Assembly (NCBI GenBank): GCA_964017145.1 | Contig: OZ024843.1 | Coordinates: 1,355,001 to 1,419,000 of the forward strand | Direction: 5' to 3' | Origin: Agrocybe praecox | Taxonomy: Eukaryota > Basidiomycota > Agaricomycetes > Agaricales > Agrocybaceae | Length of the DNA stretch: 64,000 nt | In this document: positions 37,688-51,336 of the stretch, one piece after another | How positions within the stretch are numbered: the stretch's first letter is position 1 | Layout: the number at the start of each line of letters is the position of its first letter | Notes under the pieces: model-generated | Told to the model about the DNA's origin: nothing | What the model saw: the letters and a program-made list of their open reading frames with translations, nothing else | The model's database searches: none | Program-made: the position numbers and the translations under genes

Positions 37688-40600
37688 ATTTCCATTATTG
37701 TGTATCCAAGGCAAGGCTCCTGGAGCGCTTGGTATTACTACGGATCCATTGATTCCTGCACGTTCGAACAAGTTCGACCCGGGCGCACTCACGATTGTGT
37801 GCGTGCGTGAGTGTGGGTCATACCATACTTACCATACGGGTGCAGAATCCAGATGCGGAAGCGAGCACGGTAGAATATATATTATTATGTACATACTTAC
37901 TGCATTCTATTGCATTGTGGGGTGGGGACTCCCGGCGGCGTGGAGTAAGTGATAATTATAATATTTAGTAATTTAGTAATATTTAGCGAGGGCGAGCAGG
38001 GGCGGGGGGGAGCGAGTCCGGATGCGTGCACGTGTGCTAGGCTGCTAGGGAGCTAGGGACTCGGGAGGCTGGAGCTTGGGAACTACTAAATAAATGTTAA
38101 GTGAGGAGGATCCATGGAGGGGGAGGGGGAAGAAAGGGGAGTTTTAAGTGGACCAAGGCAAGTTGGTACTTTGTAGTTTACCTTTACTGCGAATGTGAGG
38201 TGCCGATGTAGAGGTAGCTGGTGGTTACTTATTATTTTTTTACATACGTAGGTGTAGTAGGTATATTTAGCCCTTCTGTTTTTTTTGTTGTCCTCTTGCC
38301 TCCTTTAGTCAAGTTCTTCGTCGGTTTTGGAAGGTTTTGTTTTGAATGCTTACCTTACTTACAGACGACATATGTACGTCAAATTTATCTATTGGAGGTC
38401 GGGGAGGTACCGACCGGTCTGCATTATGCCAGTGACAGGACAGGACAGTGTTGTCGGAGTCGAATGGACATACCTAAAAACGCAGGAAGGATGCATGCAC
38501 CCGAACTTTATCTTTCTAAACTATGAGGTACCGGCGGTATGTACACACTTCCCCCTCAAAAGAAAAGAAAAGCGATTCAATAATGATAACGATAACGTTC
38601 CTTCCTTACTCAGTATGCACTATGACAACTAAATTTCGACCCGCATGGTGGGACGTACCATGCGCCGCCCGCTTAAGTCGTCCAAATGAATTATCTCGCT
38701 GCGTCGCGCTCCGAGTCGCTTGTGCGTATGTGTAGTACTGTATGTAACGTACGTATGCACATATGTTCCGTTGTGTACATGTACCTGTCATGGCGTGGCG
38801 TGGCATGTCGGGACACACAGCAGAAAAGAGAAAGAAAGAAAGAGGGAAGATGAGATGCTTACCAGCGGTCCCCAACTTCGTCCATGTGCCCTCCGTCACA
38901 CTGATACACGAAGGAAGGTCCCTCACGTTTGGTTCACGTATGTACATTCCACACATTCAGGGAGTCCGTCCGACACCCGACGACGAGCACCGTCGGAAAT
39001 TATTCAATCGTAAAAGGAAAGACGGAAAGAAGGCTTATAAAGAAGGGACGGAACGAAACGAAGCGAGTTTTCGAACATGATCACGGGCCTAATAAAACTT
39101 CCAAACTTGAGAAAGCGGAGAGCCACTTTCGTTTTCTTTCAGTGGGGGGAATTTTCGATACGCCGTGTCATATTATTACAAAGTAGCTGGGCTGAAATAT
39201 GTAGAGTATATTACAGAATCTGTCTGTCGAAATGTCTCCGTCCCAGATCTGCTCCCAGACTCGACTCCCCAAGCTCCAAGTCCGTCCGTTTGAATCCCAA
39301 GAGAATTCTTCCCAAACCGCGATCGAGAATTCTATCAATTAGCGACGCGTATGGCATCCCAATATATGCCAATTATGTACATGGAAGTGGAACTCCGTTA
39401 TATTGTAGTCCAGACCAGGATTAACAAGTATGTATGTACAAATACATAAGGATACATACGCCCTATAAGTAGTAGGGGGAGAAAGGGGGGGAGTTACATG
39501 TATGCATCTGGATAAATCCCCAGCTTGAACCTTTGAGGTGGCTTTGAGCTCATGGAGGGCAAGCGAGCGGGCTTTGGGCTTGGGCTTGAGGGACATCGAT
39601 AGGCCAGGATAGGCCCTGGGTGGAGGACCGCACGGTGTAACGAGGGCAAAGAAGAAGAAAACTTGGGTAACCCACGCATAATTTGCTAAAGACAAACTTG
39701 AAACGCGTACATACACCCTGGTACCCACCCTACATGCATACGTACATATCCACCCCCTTTGTGGACTTTTTCCTTTTTCTTCTTTCTGGTTTAGCGAGCA
39801 AATGGCGTCATCGCTGAGGTCCAGGCCGTACGTACATAACGTTAGGCAGTATCTATCGCTCGGATAATGGATTGATTCGTTCCTTCGCTCGCTCAAGGTT
39901 CGTTCGGAGTACGGACATACCAGTGTTCTGCGATATATTCATATCCTCTTCATACAGGCACGTATGCAAACCTTGAAATTTTCTTCAGTCCCGCGTAGGT
40001 GAGCCGTATAAAAGTACACCTAAAATGTAAAACCTAAGGCGGACAATTAACGGCGAATGCGAATATGTACTCAGCTCGAAGGGGACCTGTACAAACTTCA
40101 AAGCCTTATGGCTACCATCCCGTGCTCCGTATATCCAAGGTCCATTGCGCATCCTGACACAAACCATAGAGATAACCTCGACAAATTTCGAGGTAGCACT
40201 CATGGATACGCCTGCCCCACCCTCTCCGAAGGGCATCAAATCGACTTCCAGTCGTGTGGGTCCCTCGTCGCTTTTTCGACTTGTTGCCTGGCAAATACTG
40301 CCCAAAATACCGACGAATAGTCGGTGTGGCCGTGCTGTTTCTATTTTTAAACGATATAATTATCCCAGGACTTAGAGCCTTTTAGAGCTCTGTCCCTGGC
40401 AGTACATACCGATTGTTGACGAAGACGAGGAAGACATGAAACACATGACGTTAGAATTTGAACGAGCAAGGTCGTTGACGAGCACGGGCAAGGTCGTACT
40501 GGTCGTCGTATGTAGTGTATGCATAGTGATACCGCATTCACGGTATGTATGCAGCACTGCACCGCCCCTCCTTGTAAGTATGCTGTCAGATGTGATTATG

Positions 40601-41732
40601 AAAATCTTTAATTATAAAAGCCTGTGCACAATGCGATAGCAGTTCGATACCTAGCAATACCCACACTACCCAACCAACAACGGGTATTTGAAATTAGGTT
40701 GTCCGGCCTTAGAAGGAAGAAGTACACAACCTTACACAGCACAAGGACAGGAAGCTTACTCACAAACCCAAAGTTTTGGCAGTGCCTGTTCTCGTTGCTT
40801 ACAGCTGTGTGAGCTCCTTCTCAAGTCTTCTCTCCCTGACACATCCATATGTTCTTCATAATGCACATTGCGCAGCTGTGATCCCCTGTCAATAAAACTA
40901 GCTTCAGCAGTAAAGAAACATCCAGCATCTAAACATAGAGCCCGACCTTCCTGCTTCAGGCAGACATAATTAGCACTCGGGGCAGGTAAACAACAGGACG
41001 ACATAATCTTGTAAAAGTTCGGCATTATTCATTAATATGCCCGACCGGCGAGCCGCTCTAGACACCAGACGCCATCGACATGACCTGGGTCCCGGGTCCT
41101 GAGACTGACTAAGTAAAGCTCATTTCGGACGCAGAGTCCCAAGTTGGTCCTGGACGGGTTAGGACAGCTGTCCTGAGCCACCACAGAGGTGTAGATGTAA
41201 TGGTGACTGTAACCAGTATATATATGTTGCAATAATGCCACTATCGCACAGGAATTTGACATCCATTGGCGTTGGCACAATTCAAGAAAGCATGGATAAG
41301 AGGTAATCTGGTGCTCATGCTCCCCGAGTTCCGGTTAGCGATGTAAGTCCCCGAAAGTAGAGTTCTGAGTCAGAGCTAGTCAATGTGGGACTAGCGGATC
41401 GGGAGAAGAGCTGCTGGATGCGGCGAAGAAACGTTTGGCTTTCAGGTGGACACATGCGTACGTGGGCGCAGACGCGGCTATTTGCCGCCACAAGAAATTA
41501 AAACCAGTGAAACATGTTGAGAAAATAGAATCGAGAAATAGATAGCCATGGCTACGCCTTCGCGTAGAAATTCCAGGATCCACAATAAAGGATTCTGCCG
41601 TATGAGTAAGGTATGATGAGAGACTTGCCTCAACTGTATTTCAAGGTACGAGTAGAAAGTTCCTACAATATCGCATGCAAAAGGGGTAAGCCAAGTCAAT
41701 ATGCAGTCCACCACACAAGGCTTCTTAACAAG

Positions 41733-41760
41733 TACCCACCTCCATGTACCCACCTCCATG
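41733..41760. repeat. Short tandem duplication, 14-bp unit
   Basis: The unit gtacccacctccat occurs twice in direct succession. Confidence 0.75.
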
Positions 41761-44700
41761 TCCTTTAAAGTCGCTACTTGTATACCAAGCGCTTATCTGC
41801 CGAGTGTTTCGCTCCCAATTCGACAATCCTGAAGGTAAATAACCTCGAGTTACAAGAATAAGAACTGAGTGGGTGGAAAATAGAAGGAAGAAATAGAAAA
41901 GAAATCAAATAAATGAGAACAAAAATTAAACGCGCAGATTCGTCTAGATACGTGCAGAACACACTGGCTCAAATATCAACCAGCGTGAAATAGCTGTTAC
42001 ATAATGGAAGGTGGGTGAAAATGATACATGAGCGGAAGTAAAACATACACGGCAGGCGGGGTACACGCATGAGCTTCAAAAAGATACATTCCTAACGTTC
42101 AAAATCGGCCATGGCGGAAAGCTTGACAAAACCCGAGTGCAGTTATAACAATTCTTTTACAGGCTCGGCGAGTCCTTTGGTACAGCTGTGCCGTCATCCG
42201 AGAGCCCCATCCGACTGGAAGAGAAAGGTCAAAAAGAAATTTACACTCAACACGTATTTCGGACACCGTTATATGCGCAGAGCTGGTCATATTTAGAAGG
42301 TGCATATATGCATATGTCGGATAGACCGAACTTGCTTGCGTATTCCGCATGTATGCCAGCGCTTGCGCAGTGAGCCGTCAAAATTGGATTCTAGCGACGT
42401 GCCAGAATAGACTGGAGGAGACTGGGAGAAAGCGAAAGGCGGTGGCATGGCATGAGCGTCGTAGTAGATTAACAATAGATCATCTTCCTGCAAGCTGAAT
42501 GACCTGGGCCAGGTACATACCGTACGGCACTTAAGGGATGGTTCAGAAGGGAAGCCTTGAAGCCTTTGAGGTGACATCTCTGGCTGAGTTTCAAAATATT
42601 TCTGCCGTATTTGCCGAGGGCCAAGTATGTCATTATAGCGATTCGCAGGACGCATGTATCCCGCCGCGTGAGCCCATCGCCTAATGGGCTCACCTACGTA
42701 CACACACATCGATCTCAAAAACTGGGTAGAAACGTTCGAAGGCGGTAGATCACGGGCACAGGAATGGAAGCCTTCAAGACCCACAATTGTAGGTCTATAA
42801 CACTTAAGCCTATACTAAAAAAATTTGGCTATTGGCAGTGTACGTCGCATGTGGTTCGTACTATCACTGCCACTTCCATACACATTCGAATGTGGTGCTA
42901 TCGTTACTCTTCATTCTATCCAACAAATGAGGCTAATCCTTATGAGCTGAGCGTAACCTTACTTTGAAGATAAAAAGAAGGCAAACGAGATTTCATAGCC
43001 ACATCGGCATCGTCTAAGAATACAGACCGTAGAAGTTCGAGCATTTCGGAATCGGAGAATGTAAAGAAGCACCGTCCACAGACGGAACAAGAAAGAAGTT
43101 TTTTAAGTTCATCGCACTTTTCTTGTCTACTAGTGGAAACAGACCCGTTGGGTCGAGTTTAAGCGCTACTATACTAGGCGCTCATCAAAACAGATAGAAG
43201 CTGGTTAAGAATAGACCCGCTGGTACTGATACGGTACCTAGTTGGTAAACAAATTATCCTGCACGTACAAAATTCATTGCTTGAAAACTTTACCAGTTAA
43301 CAGCAATGGTAAGATTACGAATTACATACTTTTTGTTGCGCCTGTTCTTCCTCGCCAAGTCAAAGACTGGCAATACGATGCAAAACAAAACTGGTGGTTT
43401 GCCTCCGGGTTTCATGTGAGTATTCGGAATGGTTCCGAGATGTACTGTATAAGGTTCTGTAAGATATGAAATTTCTAGAGCGCATGTGACTACATATATC
43501 CTTCGCTTCGTGTTGTGACTATTCGGCATATAGATTAACTTGGCAAGGAGAATATAGACAAGTTTCAACACATGAAATAATCAACATAACTTCTCATTTG
43601 GTGTACAATAAATCCTCTGTGCTCTTCTGTGCTGCAGAGCATACTTTTATCCCTGACTAGGCGCCTTGATAATTTACCTTAGTGATGTGCGAATTAAATA
43701 TGTACGGCGTTTTAAAATATATACGACTCAGGGAGTCCAAAAGTAGCCAAATGGGGGCTCAATTCAGTCGTCGCTATTTGAATTTGCGCCTTAACTTGAA
43801 GACGGCCAAATTCGGTCTAAGTAGTTGGGGTACTTATTATGTCACTTGCGGTAGATGAGGAGTGAGTACATTTGTTTGTGGGCATGGTTGCTCGTGGTAC
43901 ACTTGCTTTAAAATAGTCGTCGAGCGTACATGAGAGTGTATGTACTCATAACGGATGCATATATTACGCACACCGATTATTCCCCTTTTTCCATGACAGC
44001 CGAGTTTTCTCAGGCTTGAGTACCTTCTTTTTTTATCTTCCTTCTTCGGTTCATGCGGAATATTCTCACATTATGTTGCCGCTCAAACTATGGTAATGCA
44101 CTCGTACAGGCATATCTATCTTTACTGCCCTTTTCTGTATATGGAATAGATTGTAGAAACCTTTATTTTCCACTCGACTTCACTTCACAATATGACTCCC
44201 CCTATCTTATTTCATGTGTATGGGTTTTCAGAGTGCACGTAAAATGACGCGATTGCCGCTGATTCCCGACGCCTATTTGTTATATATATGTATTTGTTTG
44301 TAAATCTAATCAAATGGTCAAAGGACGATCTCATCGCAGGACCCTGATTTGGGAGGTTAGCCGGGTAAACTTGCTTTATATGTCGTTTTCGCCGCCGATC
44401 TTATCTGTTGTCCAATTTCGAATTATATTCCCGTTTATTCAGCTTCCGAAAATCGGGACCAAACCGTCGCGTGGCCTGGCGTCACCGTGGCGGGAGGTGA
44501 AAGTGGGGCAAATGAGTTGAATTAGGAGGGCTTGATCGAGGACGCTGTATTTCGCTCCATTACTCTACGGGGGGATAACGGATCTGCGCTTGGGCGTCGA
44601 GCTGTCTATTTACTTGTCAATGAGTGAACGATGCGTACAAGATGAACTTGTACACAGAAACAAGCACGATACTCTCGGAATACCAGGTAATACCATACTG

Positions 44701-47700
44701 GGACTTTTTGGCTCCTCAGGCGACTCGGCGGCCGTTTATTATATTATATTGTCTAAACAGTTGGCTGCACATGTTTTCGTGAAAAGTTAAATTTTCAATT
44801 GACCCACGATGAACGCGTATGGTGCGTACGTGTACACGACAAATATGTCATCCTTTTGTCCCAAGCGCCGTCCCGAGAGAGCCTGTATTATTTACCACCC
44901 ATGGCACCACCCTACCGGTTGAAATATAATGTAGTATCGCACATATCGCGCCTACAACGATAAATAAACTCTCTCACCCTGTTTTTTGAGAATGGGTTTG
45001 GCAATGGCTTCTGAGGTGTTCTAGAGGCGACTAGTTCTTCGCCGCCGTCATTAAAATGGGTATGTAACTGGAGTGACATGAAGCAACTTATTCCATGGGG
45101 AAGGAAGTCCAGTCACCGATCTTCAGAAGTCCAATATGCACGATATCGCTTTGGGTAAGTTCCCTTGCTTAGCTTCTAGTATGTAATGAATTAGCCCTGA
45201 GGAGTCCCTGAGCGCTAACCGCAGAATTTTCCACTCCAACCGAGGTTGAAAACTTGTGCTTGTACGGACCTATTACGGAAGAGTACCCGAGTGGACACGT
45301 TGAAGACGCGGACATTATTATCTACTTCGATCTGTTGTGTTTAAAATTTATCGCATCGAGATGCTTGCAAAGAGGAAATTCAGCTTACTGAGGATCATGG
45401 AAAGTAAATCGACCCTGGCCCTCAAAAATAGCGTCCTAGTTTGTGCACTAAATACAGGCGATGTCACGATGGGTTTGCGTCTCTTAAAATAAGATACACG
45501 AGAAAATAGTTCTAAATCGAGACACTTGAAACGTCCGGGCCGTATGAGTTAATTACATAAACTTTGAACTGACGCGTTCACGTGTTTAACTTCCTTGCCT
45601 TCCGTTCAGACATCCAACTTCATGATTTTTCAACGGCTCATTTGCCAGGTCGTTCTCGTCCTGTAGCATAGAATCGACTTTCAAACTCTCGAGCACAAAC
45701 TATTGAATTGGTTTGACTCACTATAACTCTGGCAATCGCGGCTGAATCTTTATTGCGAGTTACGAGAAAGCAACACAAAGCATTGGCAAGCCACGCCATG
45801 ATGCGGCAATGGTACACGTCAAGTACAAAACGCGTTACGCTTCCTCTGCACGCGAAACTCTGACCCACTTGAAGGGCAGAAACGTAGTGTGGAAAGGTTC
45901 GAGTCAAACTATTGCAAGCTAGGTTCTCGGGTCTGGGATTTTTCGCAGTTTCTTCTAGTCCACCTGAACGTATGCTATGCCTAGTTTCGATCCTCCTCGT
46001 GTCTCTCTCTTGCCACAAGTGCAGGTACCTCGATGACTACTACTCCTGAGGTCTTTCAGCGGGAATATCAACAAGTGTCATAAGTACGCAAGCAGGATTT
46101 TTAGTGAGCAGCGGTGTCGCCCTGCCCATTTCTTGCCTACCTGAATTCAGGCTTGAGAAAATCTGGTGACTCCCATCTTAATTTAACGCACAAACGAAAA
46201 CTTACGTATGAATTTCAATTTTTTTTCTTGCCTTCGCTATAAGAGGAAGGACTAAGGCAGTTGCTTTATTATTAATAGGCATAAAAAACGGCTCCTATGC
46301 ATTCGGAACCTTCAATGAGGATTTTCACGAGACGCGTTATATGCGAGCGCCGCGTGCTTCATGATACAGTTGCTCACGATACACGCCCACCGGCCAGTAA
46401 TCGAAACTCGTGACTTTTCGAATACAGATGTCAACGCCAACGCCAACGCCACAGGTAGGCATTGACTGTACAAGCTCAATCACATTCCCGCTAACTCTCG
46501 TCCCCGACGTTTTATCCGGATGAGCGAACAAATGTTGTACTTATCTCATACTTAATACTCTGGCATGAGAGAAATAAACCTTTCTCACCCGGTTAGCCTC
46601 TGCGATATCCTTCGGGTCACTACCTTTCTGCGTTGACCTATCTACCTCCTACTAACGACATCAAAACACGCCATCGCTTGTACGTACTCTTGCTTGTCGA
46701 AGCTGAAGAATGACCTTTAGGTGAAACCCGCAATATTCGCCCCCGACCTCTCGATCCAGTGCTGCCAGGTAGGTAATGCCAATTAGATCCGTCCATTGAT
46801 AAATTTACTCAACCTACTGCTTGCCGGCACTAGGGGTGGCCACTATAAGTAAACCACGAGAAGTTACGGCGATTGAAGAAGCGGTTACAAGGACACTGTT
46901 TCTCCGGAGACTTTATGGGATGGGTGGTATATACACCCATCGTCGCCGTGCATCTCGGGGAACGAGTTTCCCGCTTCTTAGCTTCTAAGCCTACTCAGCA
47001 ACTTGGATAAATGAAGCCTTCTATGGAAAAAGTATAGTACGTGGATTTGCCTCGAGTTACGCTATGCGGAAAGGATTCGCGTCGGAATATGTACTAGCGA
47101 TTACAATGGAGTTATAGGCCACTCATTCAAGTCAGGTAGGACTCGTTAATTAAACTTGCTTCCGTCTTCGAGAAAGTCGCCAATATCTTGTAATTTTGTC
47201 TTTGGAACGGAAAATTCTTGAGAATGCGTTGGTTCTCTGACACCTTTAATACCGGCCTTCTGTGGTAGATCGCTACTAGCTTGGGTGTATACTTACTGCG
47301 TGTACATATATTAGTAGAATGAATTTCTATTTTAAGTCACAATAACGAATGTTTAAAATATCTTTCGAGCAGCTCCGCGCGTCGTCACAATGAGCAGGAA
47401 AAATAAAGTGCCGTCTGGCTTGCTTCTAAGCATATATCCCTACGTTTGAAGCTACCCGTTGTCGATATGGTTTGAAGTGCTTGTTACTCACATAATTTTG
47501 GATCATACTTCTTTGTTCTCTGAATCGCCACGTATTAAGTGAATATAATATGCGTTCATAAGCGTAGATATACGAATACGCCAATAATCAATTGAACCAT
47601 AGAGGTCGGAGATATTTCTATTTCGATGCTTTCACAAAGTTTCACTTTTTTCCGCGCGGTGGACTTGGCACATCCGTGCCCTGCAGATCCATATGCTACG

Positions 47701-50700
47701 AGGGGGTCCGGATGACCTCCTTTCGCCTTGCATTATAATTCCAAGCCGTTCACTACTGTCTCGCTAGTTGGGAAAATGATTGAATGGAAGCGTACTATAG
47801 TGGGGAAAGGATACTCTAAAGCTTAATTATGCGCTGGGTTTGATTTCTAGAAAGTGATCGCCCGGATTTGGCACATGAGATACAAAGGTTACCCCCCTAC
47901 GAGCGATTAAATTAATCACCGTTCGTCTAATAATATTTTTCCGAATCATTTTTAACAAATGGCGGCCTTGCTGTATTACCGGTTGCCATTTCAGGCTGGT
48001 GTGCTAGATCGTGCACAGCGGCATAACAATTGAACGATAGTTCAGAAAGCGCGCCTGGCCAATTCAACTATAGCCTGAAAATAAGAGACATACGACGAAT
48101 ATATTACGACGAAAATAATCAAACACTCCCATGACAATAGTCAAATTTTAAAGCCTGGACATCACTACTCAGTACTTAGGCCTTAGGGGTTATCTTGATT
48201 AGTATGAATTTAGGCGCTCGCGCACTTCGGCTAGACGCGTCAGCATTCATGTATCATGTCGGTCTAGTCAAGCCTTCTCAATGTATCCAAAGAAGACTAA
48301 GGCTTAGGGGATGTCCTTGCAAGTTAAGACACATTGTAGCATGCAATATACATGATGTATGTCTTCATGACCCTCGGAGACTTTGACTTGAAGATTGATC
48401 TAGCACCGAGTACTGGTGCCCCAAAGCTGATGGATGAGATGCAGGTACCTCAGGCTTGAGATATATACTCTCAAACAGGGGGACGCCCACTGCTGAAATC
48501 AGCGCCGGATATACATACAAGGGTGCTTCTTTAATCTGAGGCTTCAGGAGCGCCCATAGAGGAGCTGAGTGGGGTCATGCCTTCGTTCGCCCGCTTCCTT
48601 ATGAGCTTCCAATTCAAAGTATACGTGGATTTGGGATCTTTGAACCTTAAATTGATACTTCGGACAATTATCGCAGTCTTACGGCGTAAGTAACATATGG
48701 GCGAGAAAGTATTTACTGAACGATGGGATCGATGAGAGCTATTCAAGCATAAAGGCATGGCATGTACATGAAGTGATTCATAAGGGAACGGACTCACATC
48801 CGGAAAAGTAGTGCACCTCATGCCGAGGTCTCGAGTGTGGGTCAAGAATGCGGGGTCTTTTTTTCTTTGAATTTACGTCCATCTATATGTGGATCGCGTG
48901 GCTGGGCATTTCATATTTAGAACATACGGTCAAAACCGTAGCTTGAACATGGGAGTGACTTAATTATGGTATGTATTGAGAAGTATTCGGCATTCACGGC
49001 CAAGTGTAGTAGCGTAACAAAATTGAATGGATTCCATGACCGCTCTCAATATGAAGCAGTTACCTTGTCTGGATACACAGACAGAACGGCTTTTGCGTAA
49101 TGCACCGTAGTTAATAGAGGAAGAATTTATTAACAGTGAGATAGGAGGTAAAACATATGTACCATAGAGGATAATAACTCATTAAAAGGATTGAAGATAG
49201 GGAAGTACTGCGGGTTCTATAACATTTGAATTGCTTGTGATAAAATCTTTAACTGCGACGAACGATAGTTTGAAGAGAAGACGCAATTTGGTGTTTACAA
49301 GAACGTCCGTGGACTAGACATCTGTATTTGAAAGCCGAGTAGCTCGGGCGAAGTTCAGAAGAGATAAGGTCTGACGTACTGGTAAGGAGCACGTGCGGGG
49401 GAAATGTGGTCCAAAGGAAGAGAAGAAGCTCCTTTCTCACTTTGCGGATGCAAGAAGAGCGCACCCAATCTCAAGGATGAAACGCGAGACCATAAAGAGG
49501 TGTCGGCCGCGTACGTCAAGATTACAAAAATTAAGCCATGGACCTGAGGATCACGGTGGACGTTCGTAACTTGGAATCTGGCGGATCTGTCATGGGGTCC
49601 TGGAGAAAATTTTAGCTAGTTTCGTTGTTGCCTTACCTACTAGTAGATAATGAGAAATTCAAGTCCAAAGTATATCTAGGGGGAGAGGAATAAAGAGAAG
49701 AAATTATGGTGCAGGTCGTTAGGTAGTGAACAAAAATAGTAATGTGTTTCGTGTTGGACTATAAAAAGCAGATAACTCACACTCACCGAAGGGAAAACCA
49801 TTTCTCAGCGTTTGCGACGATCTTATAACAAGCCCCGCTTCTTCTTCTTTTTTTTTCAATATGCATTTGTAGGCAATACCCAAAAAATAAGGCGAGTTTA
49901 GAAGATATCCAAGGTTTCCGGAATATTTCATTGGATGATATAGCAGAGATGAAGTCGTAATCCATGGCAAGCCAACGTAGAAAGTGTGGGGAAACCCTCC
50001 ATTAGTCTCTATAAAGAATGTCACCTTTACATAACTGTACACATCCGCAGCTGCGTTGGTTCAATTCAATTGCAAGCCGAGATGGTCAAAGGGAGGAGAC
50101 AGCGGCACCTTTGTTATCATGGCAGAACGTCTTTGAATTTAGTTCAGTAATCTCCACCTACTGTTCCCACTTCAAGTCGACTCCGGCCAACGGTATCTTC
50201 GTAGAAGTATGGCTGACGTTCTCCTCCACATGCCCGTCAGTGTCGGGCGTAGATTACATACGCAGCTGAAGAAATTTCGAGTCGCAAAGGCTAAACAAGG
50301 AAGGTTTCTCACTGAAGTCTGAGAGAAAACGAACAGAAGCCGACGGCGTCATGAATATTTATTTGAACATCCCCGCGCGAGGCACCGATTGAAAGAAGTC
50401 GGTCTGAAAGAGGCGAGATGTGGCCTGGAAAGAAGTATGTAAGTAGAAGAACCAAAGCCAGCTAGAAAGGGCTCCCGAGATCTTACACCTATTTCGGGGT
50501 CCAGAAGTAAGCCGTGCGACTGACCACTAATTCACTTCGGCAATGTCCATGTCATAGAACTGAAAGGTACTTGTTCGCCATTAAGTCCCTCTTTGCAATT
50601 GCACTATTTGCAATCGGGAGAAAGGGGCTTGGGTGCTTATTTTTTTGTGTTACACTCTGTGTACTTGATCTCGTTTCGGTCACGGATTGGACCCGCAAAA

Positions 50701-51336
50701 GAACCGATTTTGAAGGGTGATAAGGCTACCATAACCTCATACACCATCATGTTGTGAAAGATTCAAATTTAGGAGAGCATGTGATAGACCAGTGCACTTG
50801 AAACACCAGAGCAACACTCAGCGTCAGTTTGATTTCTTGAGGTTCAAGTATTCGGTATGGGAATTATTTGTTTTTGGCTTGACTAGGTATCTACGTATAT
50901 GCCACTGTTAGAACTGTGGCAGAGCTGTCATTTTGGCCAGGGGTATGAAACACAGCTGATATATGTAGTACTCTCACCCAGGTATTGTGAAGCAGGATTA
51001 AAAATCACCGGTCAAATGTCCTTCCTGCACCGCATCTTCAATTGCTTCTCCAACCACATAAATAGGTCAAGATCGTCCACTGCTCCATAGGATATACGAG
51101 GTAAACTTGATGCTCGATCTTGGCGCAGAAAGATTTCATGTGAATAAGAGACCCTTTTTGGGCAATAGAGGCGAGGGTGCATATAGTTGAACAGGTTTAT
51201 GTCACACCCGACACTCTTGTGTATTTGCAGACTAAGAAGGGAAGGTAACCAGAGTTGTGTGCCGAAGAAAGTTCAAGGCAAGGGCGGGATAGTTTGTAGT
51301 GCCTTCCCAGTTTCAACAACGGTCTCATCAACCAGT

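Larger units (their letters stand above)
36355..51336. other. 15-kb gene-poor region downstream of the GATA factor
   Basis: No gene can be supported. The first 500 bp is pyrimidine-rich, likely the 3' UTR. From 36.9 to about 42 kb the sequence shares the character of the 28-34 kb region (microsatellites, TACGTAC words). From 43 to 51 kb it is ordinary unique sequence with about even base use. The longest open frames (185 residues at 39339-39896 and 163 residues at 42293-42784, both minus) have low-complexity or random composition and no family resemblance. No reverse transcriptase, integrase or transposase motifs, no terminal repeats and no tRNA were seen. Confidence 0.55.

Noticed and set aside
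39339..39896. 185-codon open frame on the minus strand in the downstream desert
   Set aside because: Random-looking composition, simple-sequence segments, no family resemblance and no splice-consistent neighbours; likely chance in a GC-balanced region.
42293..42784. 163-codon minus-strand frame
   Set aside because: No domain or motif recognised and overlapping frames of similar quality; not supported as a gene.
43301..43420. Short frame from ATG at 43310 ending at a GTGAGT donor (MVRLRITYFLLRLFFLAKSK), considered as a signal-peptide exon
   Set aside because: No convincing second exon downstream; probably chance.
45638..46018. 126-codon minus-strand frame, considered as a transposon relic
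   Set aside because: No DDE, reverse-transcriptase or zinc-knuckle motif and no terminal repeats nearby.
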